Assembly: GCA_963791625.1 (NCBI GenBank)
Contig: CAWBTA010000016.1
Coordinates: forward strand, 390,345 to 454,344
DNA from: JANMCE01 sp963791625
Lineage (GTDB): Bacteria > Actinomycetota > Acidimicrobiia > Acidimicrobiales > Ilumatobacteraceae
Direction: 5' to 3'
Length of the DNA: 64,000 nucleotides
Positions within the stretch are counted from its first letter, which is position 1; each line of letters opens with the position of its first letter. A program made the translations under genes and the position numbers. The notes below the pieces were generated by a model. That model worked only from the letters and a program-made list of their open reading frames with translations. It was not told the origin of the DNA and did not search any database. Shown piece after piece: positions 54,350 to 62,802 of the stretch.

Positions 54350-55648
54350 CTAGGACACGTGGAATTCGGGGGCGAGGAGTGTGAGCGTTAGCAGGTGAGG
54401 CTCGGTCCAGCCGTTGTGTCCGGCGCGGGTTTGGGTGACGAATTCGGTGAGTGCGGCTCGGGTGCCGACGGTCATTTCGACGTCGATGATCGTGGCGGCC
54501 AGATCGACGAGGGCCGCGGGCGTGAGGTCGTAGCGGTTGACCAGCGGATGGGCGTTGCGGGCGGCCAGGGTCCAGTTGATGCGCTCCACCAACTGGGCAC
54601 GTGCCCCCATCGCTGTAGTGGTGAGCCAGTACTGACCGCTCCCCCAGCCTTGGACCGTGGGTGGGTTGAACAGGCTCTGACCCATCCGTTCGGCGTACCA
54701 CTCGGCGTGGAGTTCGTCGGCCGACATGCCCGTTCCCCGCAGCACCGCCACGACGTACTCGGTCGGTGTGCGCACCAGTGCTCGTAGCGCGTGAGGGCCG
54801 TAGAACTCGTCTCGAAGAAACAGGGCGCGCAGCACGGTTGCGACGTTGAAGCCGGAGGTGATGAATACCACGCTGAGATCGCGGACGATCGAATCTTCGG
54901 GCTCGGCGTAGGCGAAGAATGACCAGAGTTTGGTGACGATGAAGCGTGCGACGGCGGCTCGTTTCCACGGGCTGGTGAAGATCTCGTTGATGACGTCGGG
55001 CCCATTCCAGTTCTTGGTGATCCCGAAGATCGTCTTGGGTTCATCGTCATGCCACTCGGGTTTGAACTCGTACGCCATAGTCGTGTCGTTCACAGTGTGA
55101 CCAGTCCACGAGCGACTGACCTCAATGACGTCGCTCTCGGTGTAATAGCCGGGGCCGATGGTGAAGAGTTCCATCAGTTCACGTGCAAAATTGTTTTGGG
55201 CGCCTCCCTTCACGTTCGACCGATTGTTGAGGTACGTGAGCATGGCCGGTTGCACAGCCATCCCTTGCGTGAGGACGCGCAGATCGCCCAGCGCGTGGGT
55301 CCGGAAGAGCGCGTTCTGTTCGTAGGTCCACCGAGCGTTCTGCGTGTTGAAGTGGTTGTTCGTGAAGTGGCCGTGCCAGAACAGGGTCAACTTCTCAACG
55401 ATCGGCGTCGGCGAGGTCGCCATGCGCGTGTACCACCAGTTGCACAGATCGACATACCGATCCCAGCCGCTGAGCGAAGGATTGCCGACGCTCGCCGGAG
55501 GCGCGTCGACCGGCGCATTCGTCAGGTCGAGCACATGGTCGACCAGCGCGACTCGGTCGAGCGCGGCGAGCTCTTCAATCTGCGTTCGGGTGCCACCAAA
55601 GCCAGCGCGCCGAAGCAGGTGTGCGACTTCTGTCGGCGGCGTGGGCAA
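54350..55648 (-). CDS. DUF1800 domain protein
   Basis: 432 aa. The family's HLLRRAGFGGTRTQIEEL opening, KLTLFWHGHFTNN, ARELMELFTIGPG and FNPPTVQGWG are all present. DUF1800 proteins usually sit beside a DUF1501 gene; none is here. The start appears to be TTG at 55648, because no other start codon exists between the preceding stop and HLLRRAGFG. No signal peptide is seen, which is unusual for this often exported family. Function unknown. Confidence 0.87.
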   Translation of the reverse strand: MPTPPTEVAHLLRRAGFGGTRTQIEELAALDRVALVDHVLDLTNAPVDAPPASVGNPSLSGWDRYVDLCNWWYTRMATSPTPIVEKLTLFWHGHFTNNHFNTQNARWTYEQNALFRTHALGDLRVLTQGMAVQPAMLTYLNNRSNVKGGAQNNFARELMELFTIGPGYYTESDVIEVSRSWTGHTVNDTTMAYEFKPEWHDDEPKTIFGITKNWNGPDVINEIFTSPWKRAAVARFIVTKLWSFFAYAEPEDSIVRDLSVVFITSGFNVATVLRALFLRDEFYGPHALRALVRTPTEYVVAVLRGTGMSADELHAEWYAERMGQSLFNPPTVQGWGSGQYWLTTTAMGARAQLVERINWTLAARNAHPLVNRYDLTPAALVDLAATIIDVEMTVGTRAALTEFVTQTRAGHNGWTEPHLLTLTLLAPEFHVS

Positions 55649-55732
55649 CGGGGGCGGAACCTTTCGTTCAGCGGACCCACTCCTCGTCGGTCAATCAACG
55701 CACCGAACTAAACGAAACCCTGAAAAGTTCCC

Positions 55733-55744
55733 GAAGACGTCTTC
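55733..55744. promoter_or_regulatory. perfect 12-bp palindrome upstream of the DUF1800 gene
   Basis: GAAGACGTCTTC, 85 nt before the DUF1800 start and 50 nt after the surface-protein gene. It may be a dimeric regulator's site. Confidence 0.4.
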
Positions 55745-55752
55745 AAGGTTCC

Positions 55753-55774
55753 GCTCGGGCCGTGGGGCCCGAGC
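55753..55774 (-). terminator. hairpin after the VPEA surface-protein gene
   Basis: GCTCGGGCC-GTGG-GGCCCGAGC, a perfect 9-bp GC stem 20 nt after the stop of the 55794-56504 gene (minus strand). No T run. Confidence 0.6.
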
Positions 55775-55793
55775 ATTACCTTGGTTACGTCGG

Positions 55794-56504
55794 TCAGATG
55801 AGCGAGGGGCGGTTGCGGCGGCTGCTGAGGTACAGCATGCCGGCAGCCATGGCTCCAGCCGAGCCGAGCAGCATCGGTACAATCGGTGCTTCTGGTACCA
55901 CCGGGTCGGGGGTGGCGGGGCTGCAGACGTTAGTCGAATAGAACGCAGCCCAGGAACCGCTCGCAAGGCCCGACATGTTGGTCAAGCTGCTTGTGACGCT
56001 CGCTATCGAACCAGCGAAGGCTCGATCACACACCTGCTTGCCAGCTGCACCCGGAACATTGACCTGGAAGATCATGGTGCGAGAGGTGCCGCTTCCACCA
56101 ATAACGATCGGTGAGAAGACGGAACTCACGTACACCGATGCCGCTTCAGACCCATCAATGGTGCCGCTGGAATTCGTGTCGATCCAAACACAGTCGAGCG
56201 CCAGCCCGCTCGTGAACGTTGAAGGGATAGCTCCGGTCAGCGTGATCTTGAAGTCGGAACTGCCATTCGCATTGTCGGAGCGTTGCACGGTCTTGGAGAT
56301 CGGCCCTGCACCTCCCGGCAAGCTGAACGTGCTGCTCGTCAATGCCGTGCAGGCCGGAGTTGCCAAGGAGGCACCGAGACCGGAGTTTGGCAACACCGGG
56401 GTGCTGGGGAACTCGGCAGCGGAGGCCGAGCCGCTGAAACCAACAAGCGCCGCTACCGCAAGGGCGCTTGAGAGAAGAGGCCGTCGGAAGGATTTGAGAT
56501 TCAT
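55794..56504 (-). CDS. surface protein with VPEA-type C-terminal signal (paralogue of 51365-52127)
   Basis: 236 aa. Signal peptide (1-29, ASA). The ectodomain shares LDCVWIDTN, AAGKQVCDRAF, SGLASGSWAAFYSTNVCS and four Cys in order with the 51365 protein. The C-terminus has VVPEAPIVPMLL, a hydrophobic helix (about 212-230) and SSRRNR. This is a tripartite sorting-signal layout similar to PEP-CTERM, but with PEA. AAGGCGGG lies 6 nt before the ATG. Function unknown, likely part of the cell envelope. Confidence 0.72.
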   Translation of the reverse strand: MNLKSFRRPLLSSALAVAALVGFSGSASAAEFPSTPVLPNSGLGASLATPACTALTSSTFSLPGGAGPISKTVQRSDNANGSSDFKITLTGAIPSTFTSGLALDCVWIDTNSSGTIDGSEAASVYVSSVFSPIVIGGSGTSRTMIFQVNVPGAAGKQVCDRAFAGSIASVTSSLTNMSGLASGSWAAFYSTNVCSPATPDPVVPEAPIVPMLLGSAGAMAAGMLYLSSRRNRPSLI

Positions 56505-56628
56505 GATGTACCCGCCTTCTTGGAATTACTTTGTGTGTCAAATAGTGACGAGGGCACAAGAACTCGAAGTAGCGGAAAAGAGAACGAATCAAGAACTTTC
56601 GACCGAACGAGACCGAGTGTTACGCCAG

Positions 56629-57404
56629 CTAGTGAGGACGCTCGGCTATGACAAGAACGCTTAGCCCGAACGGCGGGCGAACAATCTTCTCAAATCGGCT
56701 CGTAACCGGCACGACAACGCGGTCGTAGATGTCCGTGAGTCGTCCACCACCTGCACCAACGCTCGATGCTCGCATCGTGAGCCACCATGCGAAGAACCCA
56801 GGGAAATTGACGTAGCGGGCGCTGCGCACAGTGAATCCCGCGGCGGACACGACTTGTACAAGTTGCGGTTTGCGATAGCGACGGAAATGGCCGACCCTCT
56901 TGTCGAAGTCGCTGTAGAGGAACTCGAAAGCCGGCACCCAGATGCTGACGGTGCCACCGGGGGCAAGGCGCTCACGCACTTCGGCCAGCACCGCAGCCTC
57001 GTCCTCGATGTGCTCCAGAACATTGAGCATCACGGCCGCGTCAAACCCCGGTCGGTGACGTCTGACAACACGCCCTCAACGACAGTGACGTCAGGAACCT
57101 GCATGACGCGTTCGCGCAGATGCTGGCCCAGCCTCACCGAAGGCTCTACCGAGGTGAGCGACGAGCCCAGTGCCCGTAGCTGAGCAGAAAAGTTGCCGGT
57201 ACCGGCACCGATTTCGAGAATCTTGCCTCGAATGCCGGGGCGAATCAGATCGAGGATCCAACGGTTGTACCGTTCGGTTGTGCCCTCTGCGTCGGCATAG
57301 GCGTCCTCTTGCTTTGCGTCGATGAGATCCCGTTCGGCGTCTGTTACGCCTGGGAGTTCACGAGCACGACTAGAGCTGGAAGCCGGAGGCACTGGCATCT
57401 CCAT
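56629..57404 (-). CDS. class I SAM-dependent methyltransferase, frameshifted
   Basis: About 258 aa in two frames. The N-terminal frame has KILEIGAGTGNFSAQL (motif I) and LTSVEPS; after DVTDRG the sequence continues in another frame with FDAAVMLNVLEHIEDE and LAPGGTVSIWVPAFE. A missing T in the coding GGGGTTTGAC (about 57043-57049) explains it. The ATG at 57404 or 57398 overlaps the transaldolase stop by about 30 nt. The RRYRKPQLVQVVSAAGF segment is typical of glycan-cluster methyltransferases. Last gene of the heptose operon. Confidence 0.78.
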
Positions 57405-58083
57405 GGAACATGAGCACCGTCTCGAGGGAGAACTGGTGGAGGTCTTTGCCGAGGCCGGACAGTTTGCCGAGCAGGTCGTGGGTGACGGTGATGACGTCGC
57501 AGCCAATGTCGTTGGCCTGCACAATGTTGAGCAGCTCGCGCGGGCTGGCCCAAATGAGCTCGATTTGCGGTTCACTTGCGATGATCGACAGCACTTCTTT
57601 CATCATCGGGATCGGGTCCACGCCGGTGTCGGCCACGCGCCCTGCGAACAGGCTCACGTACGAAGCGGGGCCACCTTCGAGTGACGGAAGCACTTCCTCG
57701 ACCTGCTGCACGGTCATCATGGCGGTGATGTTCAGTTGCACGCCCTGCGAGGCGAGGCGGCCGGCGAGCGCCGCGGTGGACACGCCGTTGGTGGTCATGA
57801 CCGGGATCTTGACGTAGATGTTCTCGCCCCACGAGGCGATCTTCAGTGCCTGCCGTTCGATCTCGGCGTCATCATCTGCGAAGACTTCGAACGAGATCGG
57901 GCGACCCTCAATGACGTCGAGTACTTCTTTGCTGAACGCTTCGTAGTCGGTGATACCAACCTTGCGCATGAGCGTGGGGTTGGTGGTGAAACCTTTGATG
58001 AGCGGGTCGGCTGCCAGCTTGCGGATGCCGGCGATGTCGGCGCCGTCAGCGAAGATCTTTACGGTGAAGTCGTTGGCGTTCAT
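57370..58083 (-). CDS. tal: transaldolase/fructose-6-phosphate aldolase family protein
   Basis: 237 aa. KGFTTNPTLMRKVG, the Schiff-base Lys in IYVKIPVM, LNITAMMTVQQ and SLFAGRVADTGVDP identify the small TalC/F6P-aldolase subfamily, although its length is slightly above the usual 215-220. In a heptose cluster it may supply sedoheptulose 7-phosphate, the GmhA substrate. AGGTAGGT lies before the ATG. It is 6 nt after gmhB. Confidence 0.87.
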   Translation of the reverse strand: MNANDFTVKIFADGADIAGIRKLAADPLIKGFTTNPTLMRKVGITDYEAFSKEVLDVIEGRPISFEVFADDDAEIERQALKIASWGENIYVKIPVMTTNGVSTAALAGRLASQGVQLNITAMMTVQQVEEVLPSLEGGPASYVSLFAGRVADTGVDPIPMMKEVLSIIASEPQIELIWASPRELLNIVQANDIGCDVITVTHDLLGKLSGLGKDLHQFSLETVLMFHGDASASGFQL

Positions 58084-58089
58084 GGGTAC

Positions 58090-58638
58090 CTACCTGGTGA
58101 GTTGAAGGATGAGTTGAAGGATGAGCGGAAGAGCTTCTTGCAATGAGTCGGCGTGGCCATCGGCGGTGACATCGTCTTCGTCCAGGTAACCGTTCCCGAC
58201 GCGAATGGTCATGCAGCCCGCCGCCGTTCCGGCCTTGATGTCCGAGGCCCGATCACCCACCATGACGCTGCGGGAAAGATCGAAGTTGTGGCGTTGCGCG
58301 GCGTCAAGGATCATGCCGGCCAGTGGCTTGCGGCAGGTGCACATGTCGTTGTTGTCGTGAGGACAAACGATGACTTCGGTGACGGGCAAGCGCCGCCACA
58401 ACTCGGCGTGCATGTCGTCGAGTGCGTCCATGGAAAGCCGTCCGCGGGCAACCTCGGGCTGGTTGGTCACTACCACTATTGGCAGGCCGGCGGCGGCGAG
58501 TCGATCACATGTTTCGATGACGCCAGGCAGGAGACGAAACTCAGAGAGCTGCATCGGTGAGAACGGCTTGCCGTCGCGCACGATGGCCCGATTCAGCACA
58601 CCATCGCGATCAAGAAAGACTGCGGGTCGAGCGTCCAT
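58090..58638 (-). CDS. gmhB: D-glycero-D-manno-heptose 1,7-bisphosphate phosphatase
   Basis: 182 aa HAD phosphatase. FLDRDGVLN (nucleophile and acid Asp), VVTNQPEVARG and the zinc knuckle CPHDNNDMCTCRKP, then MVGDRASDIKAG. This zinc-containing HAD group is GmhB/HisB-N. It removes the 7-phosphate from heptose 1,7-bisphosphate. The ATG at 58638 overlaps the epimerase stop (TGATG). The C-terminus repeats LILQ twice from a 12-bp tandem duplication. Confidence 0.88.
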   Translation of the reverse strand: MDARPAVFLDRDGVLNRAIVRDGKPFSPMQLSEFRLLPGVIETCDRLAAAGLPIVVVTNQPEVARGRLSMDALDDMHAELWRRLPVTEVIVCPHDNNDMCTCRKPLAGMILDAAQRHNFDLSRSVMVGDRASDIKAGTAAGCMTIRVGNGYLDEDDVTADGHADSLQEALPLILQLILQLTR

Positions 58639-59609
58639 CACATGCGATTCGCTTGGAAGTCGCCCAGCATGGATTCCATGGCGGCGGTGAGTGCTTCGCC
58701 GGACATGAGCTTGTTGTTCCAGCCAAGTGCACGGATGCGGTCGGTGTTGATGCGCACGACCGGTACGTCACCTTTCCAGCCGCGATCGCCGCCGGTGTAG
58801 GCGAAGTGCACGTCGTTCAGGCTCAGCCCCACGACCTGCATGGCGAGGTGCGCAATCTCGGTGACGGTGACGTAGTCACCGGTAGCCACGTTGTACACGG
58901 CGAAGGGAGCGTCACCGGCGGTCTCGGCCGTGAAGACGGCGTCGAGCACATCGAAGACGTGGATGTAACTCTTCGACTGACTGCCGTTGCCAAGGATGGC
59001 AAGTTGTGTCGGGTCATCGATGAGTCGACGCACGAAGTCGAACCCGACACCGTGCGTTTGACGAGGGCCGACCACGTTGCCGAATCGGAACGCCCGACCC
59101 CGCAGACCGAACATGTGGCAGTACGCCGCGATCAATACCTCGCCCGAAAGTTTGCTGGCGCCGTAGGTGGAAACCGGTTCAAGCGGCGCGTGATCTTCCA
59201 TTGCTTCCACCGAGCCAATGTCGCCGTACACACCGCTTCCCGAGGCATAGAGCAGCGTCGGCACTTCGGCGCGACGCATCGCTTCGACGACTTGGTTGGT
59301 GAGGAACGTGCCTTCCCAGAAGTCGATGTCGGGCTCGGTGGCGGCCCGGGCGATGTCGGGGTTTGAAGCCAGGTGAATCACCGTGTGATGACCTTGCAGC
59401 GCGAACGTCAGGGTGTCGAGATCTTTCACATCACCGCGCACGACGACCAGTCGCTCGTCGTCGGAATGATCAGCGTGATGCCACTCACGACCGGACGAGA
59501 AGTTGTCGTAAATCGTCACCCGTTCCACCTCGGGGCGAGCCAGCAGTCGGTCGGCTGCGTGGCCACCAATGAAGCCGGCGCCGCCCACGACCGCATAGCG
59601 AGTGGCCAT
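58638..59609 (-). CDS. NAD-dependent nucleotide-sugar epimerase/dehydratase (extended SDR)
   Basis: 323 aa. The Rossmann motif GGAGFIGGHAAD, the catalytic triad in SGSGVYGD and STYGASK (Tyr-x3-Lys), and FRFGNVVGPRQ are intact. It acts on an NDP-sugar, possibly the activated heptose; C4 epimerase or dehydratase. ATG at 59609 overlaps the gmhA stop (TGATG). Confidence 0.88.
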   Translation of the reverse strand: MATRYAVVGGAGFIGGHAADRLLARPEVERVTIYDNFSSGREWHHADHSDDERLVVVRGDVKDLDTLTFALQGHHTVIHLASNPDIARAATEPDIDFWEGTFLTNQVVEAMRRAEVPTLLYASGSGVYGDIGSVEAMEDHAPLEPVSTYGASKLSGEVLIAAYCHMFGLRGRAFRFGNVVGPRQTHGVGFDFVRRLIDDPTQLAILGNGSQSKSYIHVFDVLDAVFTAETAGDAPFAVYNVATGDYVTVTEIAHLAMQVVGLSLNDVHFAYTGGDRGWKGDVPVVRINTDRIRALGWNNKLMSGEALTAAMESMLGDFQANRM

Positions 59610-60205
59610 CACTTCAGGGACTCCCATTTCGTCTCCACCTGCGCCATGGCGGGGTGGGTCACGAGCAGGTGCCACACCACTGCGGCCAGACCTTCGGTAT
59701 GGGGCGTGACGTGCTTCGGGTAGGTGGGCGGGATGATGACGCAGGCGTCGGAGACGGTGGCGGTGTAGCCGCCATCGCGACCGACGATGCCGTAGATGGA
59801 GGCGCCTACTTCCACCGCCAATTCGAGGGCCGCAACGAGGTTGGCCGACACATTCTTTTCGCGATTGCCACCACCGACCGAGAACACCAAGATGCCGTCC
59901 TCAGCCCGAAGACGCGAGCCAGACAGCCAGGCACGGAACACCGTGTCCCAGCCTTCGTCGTTGGTCCTTGCCGTGAGTTCGGAGACGTTGTCGGTCGGCG
60001 CGTAGGCCTCGAAGCCGCAGATCTTGCGAAAGTCATTGACGGCGTGTCCGGCGTGACCCGCCGAACCGCCAACACCGAGGATGAAAAGCCGGCCGCCGCG
60101 GTCACGGACGTCAGCCAAACCAAGCGCCATCTCTTCGATGACATCGGCGTCGATAGCCTCGATCAGCGCGGTGGTTTCGGCTAGGAAATCTGCGGCAAAA
60201 CTCAC
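59609..60205 (-). CDS. gmhA: phosphoheptose isomerase (SIS domain)
   Basis: 198 aa. SIS fold with ILGVGGSAGHAGHAVNDFRK and FSVGGGNREKNVSANL, matching GmhA: sedoheptulose 7-phosphate to D-glycero-D-manno-heptose 7-phosphate. Start GTG at 60205 with AGAGGA; it overlaps the methyltransferase stop by 4 nt. With HddA, GmhB and HddC, this gives the full route to an activated heptose. Confidence 0.87.
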   Translation of the reverse strand: MSFAADFLAETTALIEAIDADVIEEMALGLADVRDRGGRLFILGVGGSAGHAGHAVNDFRKICGFEAYAPTDNVSELTARTNDEGWDTVFRAWLSGSRLRAEDGILVFSVGGGNREKNVSANLVAALELAVEVGASIYGIVGRDGGYTATVSDACVIIPPTYPKHVTPHTEGLAAVVWHLLVTHPAMAQVETKWESLK

Positions 60206-60858
60206 TTGGAGTCCTCTCGGTAGGGTTGGGCAACACGGCACACTGCAAGGGTGTTGAGGCCGAACTTGTGGCGGCGGCAACGGATGCCGTGCGGTACGAA
60301 ACCGGCTTCAACCAGCAGCGGCCAGAGGTCACGCGGGTCGTAGTAGCGCTTGTGGTCGTCCATCTCTTCGGCCGGGCTGAGCCGCAACCGGAACGCCGAG
60401 AATTCGAGCGCCGCCTTGCCCCACCACGACGGAACGTTGACGACCATGGTGCCGTCGTCGGTAAGCACCCGGCGGAACTCTTTGAGCGCCAGCCGATCAT
60501 CGGCGAGATGCTCCAAGACGGAGATGCAGAACAGCGTGTCGATCGACGCGTCGGGGATGCGCGCCATGGCGTTTTCGAACGGGCCAACCAGCGCGGTCAC
60601 CTTGTCGTTGGTGAGCAAATCGGGCGCCACCGAAAGGTCGAGCAGGGTGACGTGGGACGCCTTGGGCATGAGTGACCGGGCGAGTGTCGCCTGGAAGCCG
60701 CAGCCGATGTCGGCGATGCGCGCCCCGGTCAGGTCGCCGGTATGGCGGGTGATGCTTCGCCGTGACAACCACACGCCGAATCGGTCGACGATGGTTGGCT
60801 TGGTGTGCTCGGCGAAGCTGCCGGAACGGGCCACTTCAGGATTGAGCACGTCGAACAC
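60202..60858 (-). CDS. class I SAM-dependent methyltransferase
   Basis: 218 aa. Motif I RIADIGCGFQATLARSL, motif II VTLLDLS, ASIDTLFCISVLEHL and VLTDDGTMVVNVPSW. The C-terminal EMDDHKRYYDPRDLWPLLVEAGF pattern is common in methyltransferases that act on polyprenyl-linked or sugar intermediates. GTG start at 60858, overlapping the glycosyltransferase by 23 nt. Confidence 0.85.
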   Translation of the reverse strand: MFDVLNPEVARSGSFAEHTKPTIVDRFGVWLSRRSITRHTGDLTGARIADIGCGFQATLARSLMPKASHVTLLDLSVAPDLLTNDKVTALVGPFENAMARIPDASIDTLFCISVLEHLADDRLALKEFRRVLTDDGTMVVNVPSWWGKAALEFSAFRLRLSPAEEMDDHKRYYDPRDLWPLLVEAGFVPHGIRCRRHKFGLNTLAVCRVAQPYREDSK

Positions 60859-62092
60859 CCGGTTGCGTTGCTGCGTGCAACACCAGCACGAACGTGAACG
60901 TGGAAAAGCCGCCCAGGATGAACATCAGGCCCGTGACCGCAAGGTGCGCTTGTAGGGCATCGGCCACCAACGAGAGGTGACCCTGGAAGTAGCGGATGAT
61001 GAGCGGCACCGTGCATCCAATGCCGAGCGCCATCGCTGCGAAGGCGAGGCTGACCGTCTTCGTGTACCGGAACTCATGCAGCCGCGGTTGGGTCTTTCGA
61101 TTGCGGTAGTCGTAGAAGACCTCGGCCAATATCCCGAGGTACATGGCCTGCAAGCCAACGATGGCGAACGTCAGCCCAAGCAACATCCAGAACAACGAGT
61201 AAGTGACGCCAGCGACATGGACCGGACCAAAGCTAAGCGGCAGCGTGAGGATCAGCCCGAGTAACAAGAAGAAGCCACCGGGTCGGATCAGGAAGAAGTC
61301 GGCGCCGTAGATGAACATCGCCTTCAAGTTGATCCACGCCGCTTGGAACGGACTGAACCAACCCATGCGCCGATGGTGGCTGACGCGGCCTTCCTGGTCC
61401 TTCAGGAATGTCACCGGCACCTCGGTGGTGCGCAGCCCAAGGTGGACCGACTTCAACACCATTTCCGACGCGTATTCCCACGACTGTGAGCTGAGAGACA
61501 TGCGCTCAAGACCGTCTTTGGTGATGCCACGCATGCCGCAATGGATGTCGGAGAACGTGCTGCCGTAGAGCCGGTTCAAGATCCAGGTAGTGATGGGCGT
61601 GCCGAGCTTCTGGTGGAGCCACGGCATGGAACCCTCTTCGATGGTGCCCTTCCATCGTGAGCCCATGACGTACTCAAAGTGGGCACGGAACTCCTCAACG
61701 AACGGCGCCAGATTGCGGAAGTCGTACGTGCAGTCGGCGTCGCCCATCACGATCCACTTCCCGCGAATGACGGGGAGGGCGTCGATGTAGGCGCGGCCAA
61801 GGCCGCGCTTGGGAGTGCAGATGACGCGGGCCCCGAGACCCACCGCTATCTCGGGGGTTGCGTCGGTGGAGCTGTCGACGATGACAATCTCACCGCGCAC
61901 ACCGGCCCTCGCCAGGCCCTCATGGCACCATGCCACGAACTCGGCGATGGTGATCGCTTCATTCATGGCCGGAACGACCAGAGAGATCTCCGGGTCGAGC
62001 ACGTCGTTTTCGGGGATCAAGACGGTGATCTCCGGGTCGAACGGATGGGGCTCCGTTCGACGCCCGCGTGTGATTCCTAAGGTGGTGCTCAT
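60836..62092 (-). CDS. family 2 glycosyltransferase with C-terminal TM domain
   Basis: 418 aa. The GT-A domain (about 35-270) has SLVVPAMNEAITIAEFV, IVDSSTDAT, CTPKRGLGRAY, VMGDADCTYDF (DxD) and SDIHCGMRGI. Four helices follow (about 275-410). The layout is DPM1/ArnC-like: transfer of a sugar to polyprenyl phosphate at the membrane. The start overlaps the hddC stop by 4 nt (ATGA). Confidence 0.88.
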   Translation of the reverse strand: MSTTLGITRGRRTEPHPFDPEITVLIPENDVLDPEISLVVPAMNEAITIAEFVAWCHEGLARAGVRGEIVIVDSSTDATPEIAVGLGARVICTPKRGLGRAYIDALPVIRGKWIVMGDADCTYDFRNLAPFVEEFRAHFEYVMGSRWKGTIEEGSMPWLHQKLGTPITTWILNRLYGSTFSDIHCGMRGITKDGLERMSLSSQSWEYASEMVLKSVHLGLRTTEVPVTFLKDQEGRVSHHRRMGWFSPFQAAWINLKAMFIYGADFFLIRPGGFFLLLGLILTLPLSFGPVHVAGVTYSLFWMLLGLTFAIVGLQAMYLGILAEVFYDYRNRKTQPRLHEFRYTKTVSLAFAAMALGIGCTVPLIIRYFQGHLSLVADALQAHLAVTGLMFILGGFSTFTFVLVLHAATQPGVRRAQS

Positions 62093-62799
62093 GTGGCCGA
62101 GGTCCTTCCCGCCGTGAGTCTTTCTTCGAGTTCTGCGAGCGCTGCTGGGGTACCGATTTCGTAAAATCGGTTGGTTGCTTCGAAGCCCGCCAATTGGCCT
62201 CGGAGAGAAAGTTCAAAGAGCACGTCGCTCAGGTCGACCACGCAGTTGGGTTCGATCTCGCCGATCACCGGTCGCGACAGCAGCATGAGGCCGTAGTCGA
62301 TCCAGCGCATGTCCGGGTGTGGTTGGCGCTTGTCGTACAACACCGTGCGGCCGTCGAAGGACGCGTTGCTTTTGTCGAAGTGGCCGTCATTGCGAAACAC
62401 CGTCATGAGAGCGAGGCACCGTGATGCCTGATAGCGCTCGTTCACCGCTTCAAGGTCAATGGTAAGCAGCGAGTCTCCGTAGAGCACGAAGAAGTTGTTG
62501 TGCAGCACGCCTTCATCGAACGCGAGGCGCAACGCGCCGCCGGTGCCTCGCAGTTGGCTACCTTCGTCGACGTATTGGATGCGCAGGCCGAAACGTGAGC
62601 CGTCGGCGAGATGATCCCTGATCTGCGAACCTCCGTGGCCGATGCAATACACCACGTCGGTCACGCCGTTGTCGGCGAGCCATTCCAGTTGGTACTCGGC
62701 GAACGGCCGCCCGCCGACCGGCATGAGCGTTTTGGGGACGTTGCCGGCGACGCTGGAGAGCCGCGTGCCAAGTCCACCCGCGAGGACCACACATTGCAT
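62089..62799 (-). CDS. hddC: sugar-1-phosphate nucleotidyltransferase (HddC-like)
   Basis: 236 aa. CVVLAGGLGTRLSSVAGNVPK (key: LAGGLGTRL plus PK), FVLYGDSLLTID and FYEIGTPAALAELE. In this cluster it should add GMP (or AMP/UMP) to D-glycero-D-manno-heptose 1-phosphate. Starts 3 nt after the kinase gene. Confidence 0.85.
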   Translation of the reverse strand: MQCVVLAGGLGTRLSSVAGNVPKTLMPVGGRPFAEYQLEWLADNGVTDVVYCIGHGGSQIRDHLADGSRFGLRIQYVDEGSQLRGTGGALRLAFDEGVLHNNFFVLYGDSLLTIDLEAVNERYQASRCLALMTVFRNDGHFDKSNASFDGRTVLYDKRQPHPDMRWIDYGLMLLSRPVIGEIEPNCVVDLSDVLFELSLRGQLAGFEATNRFYEIGTPAALAELEERLTAGRTSAT

Positions 62800-62802
62800 G
62801 AC

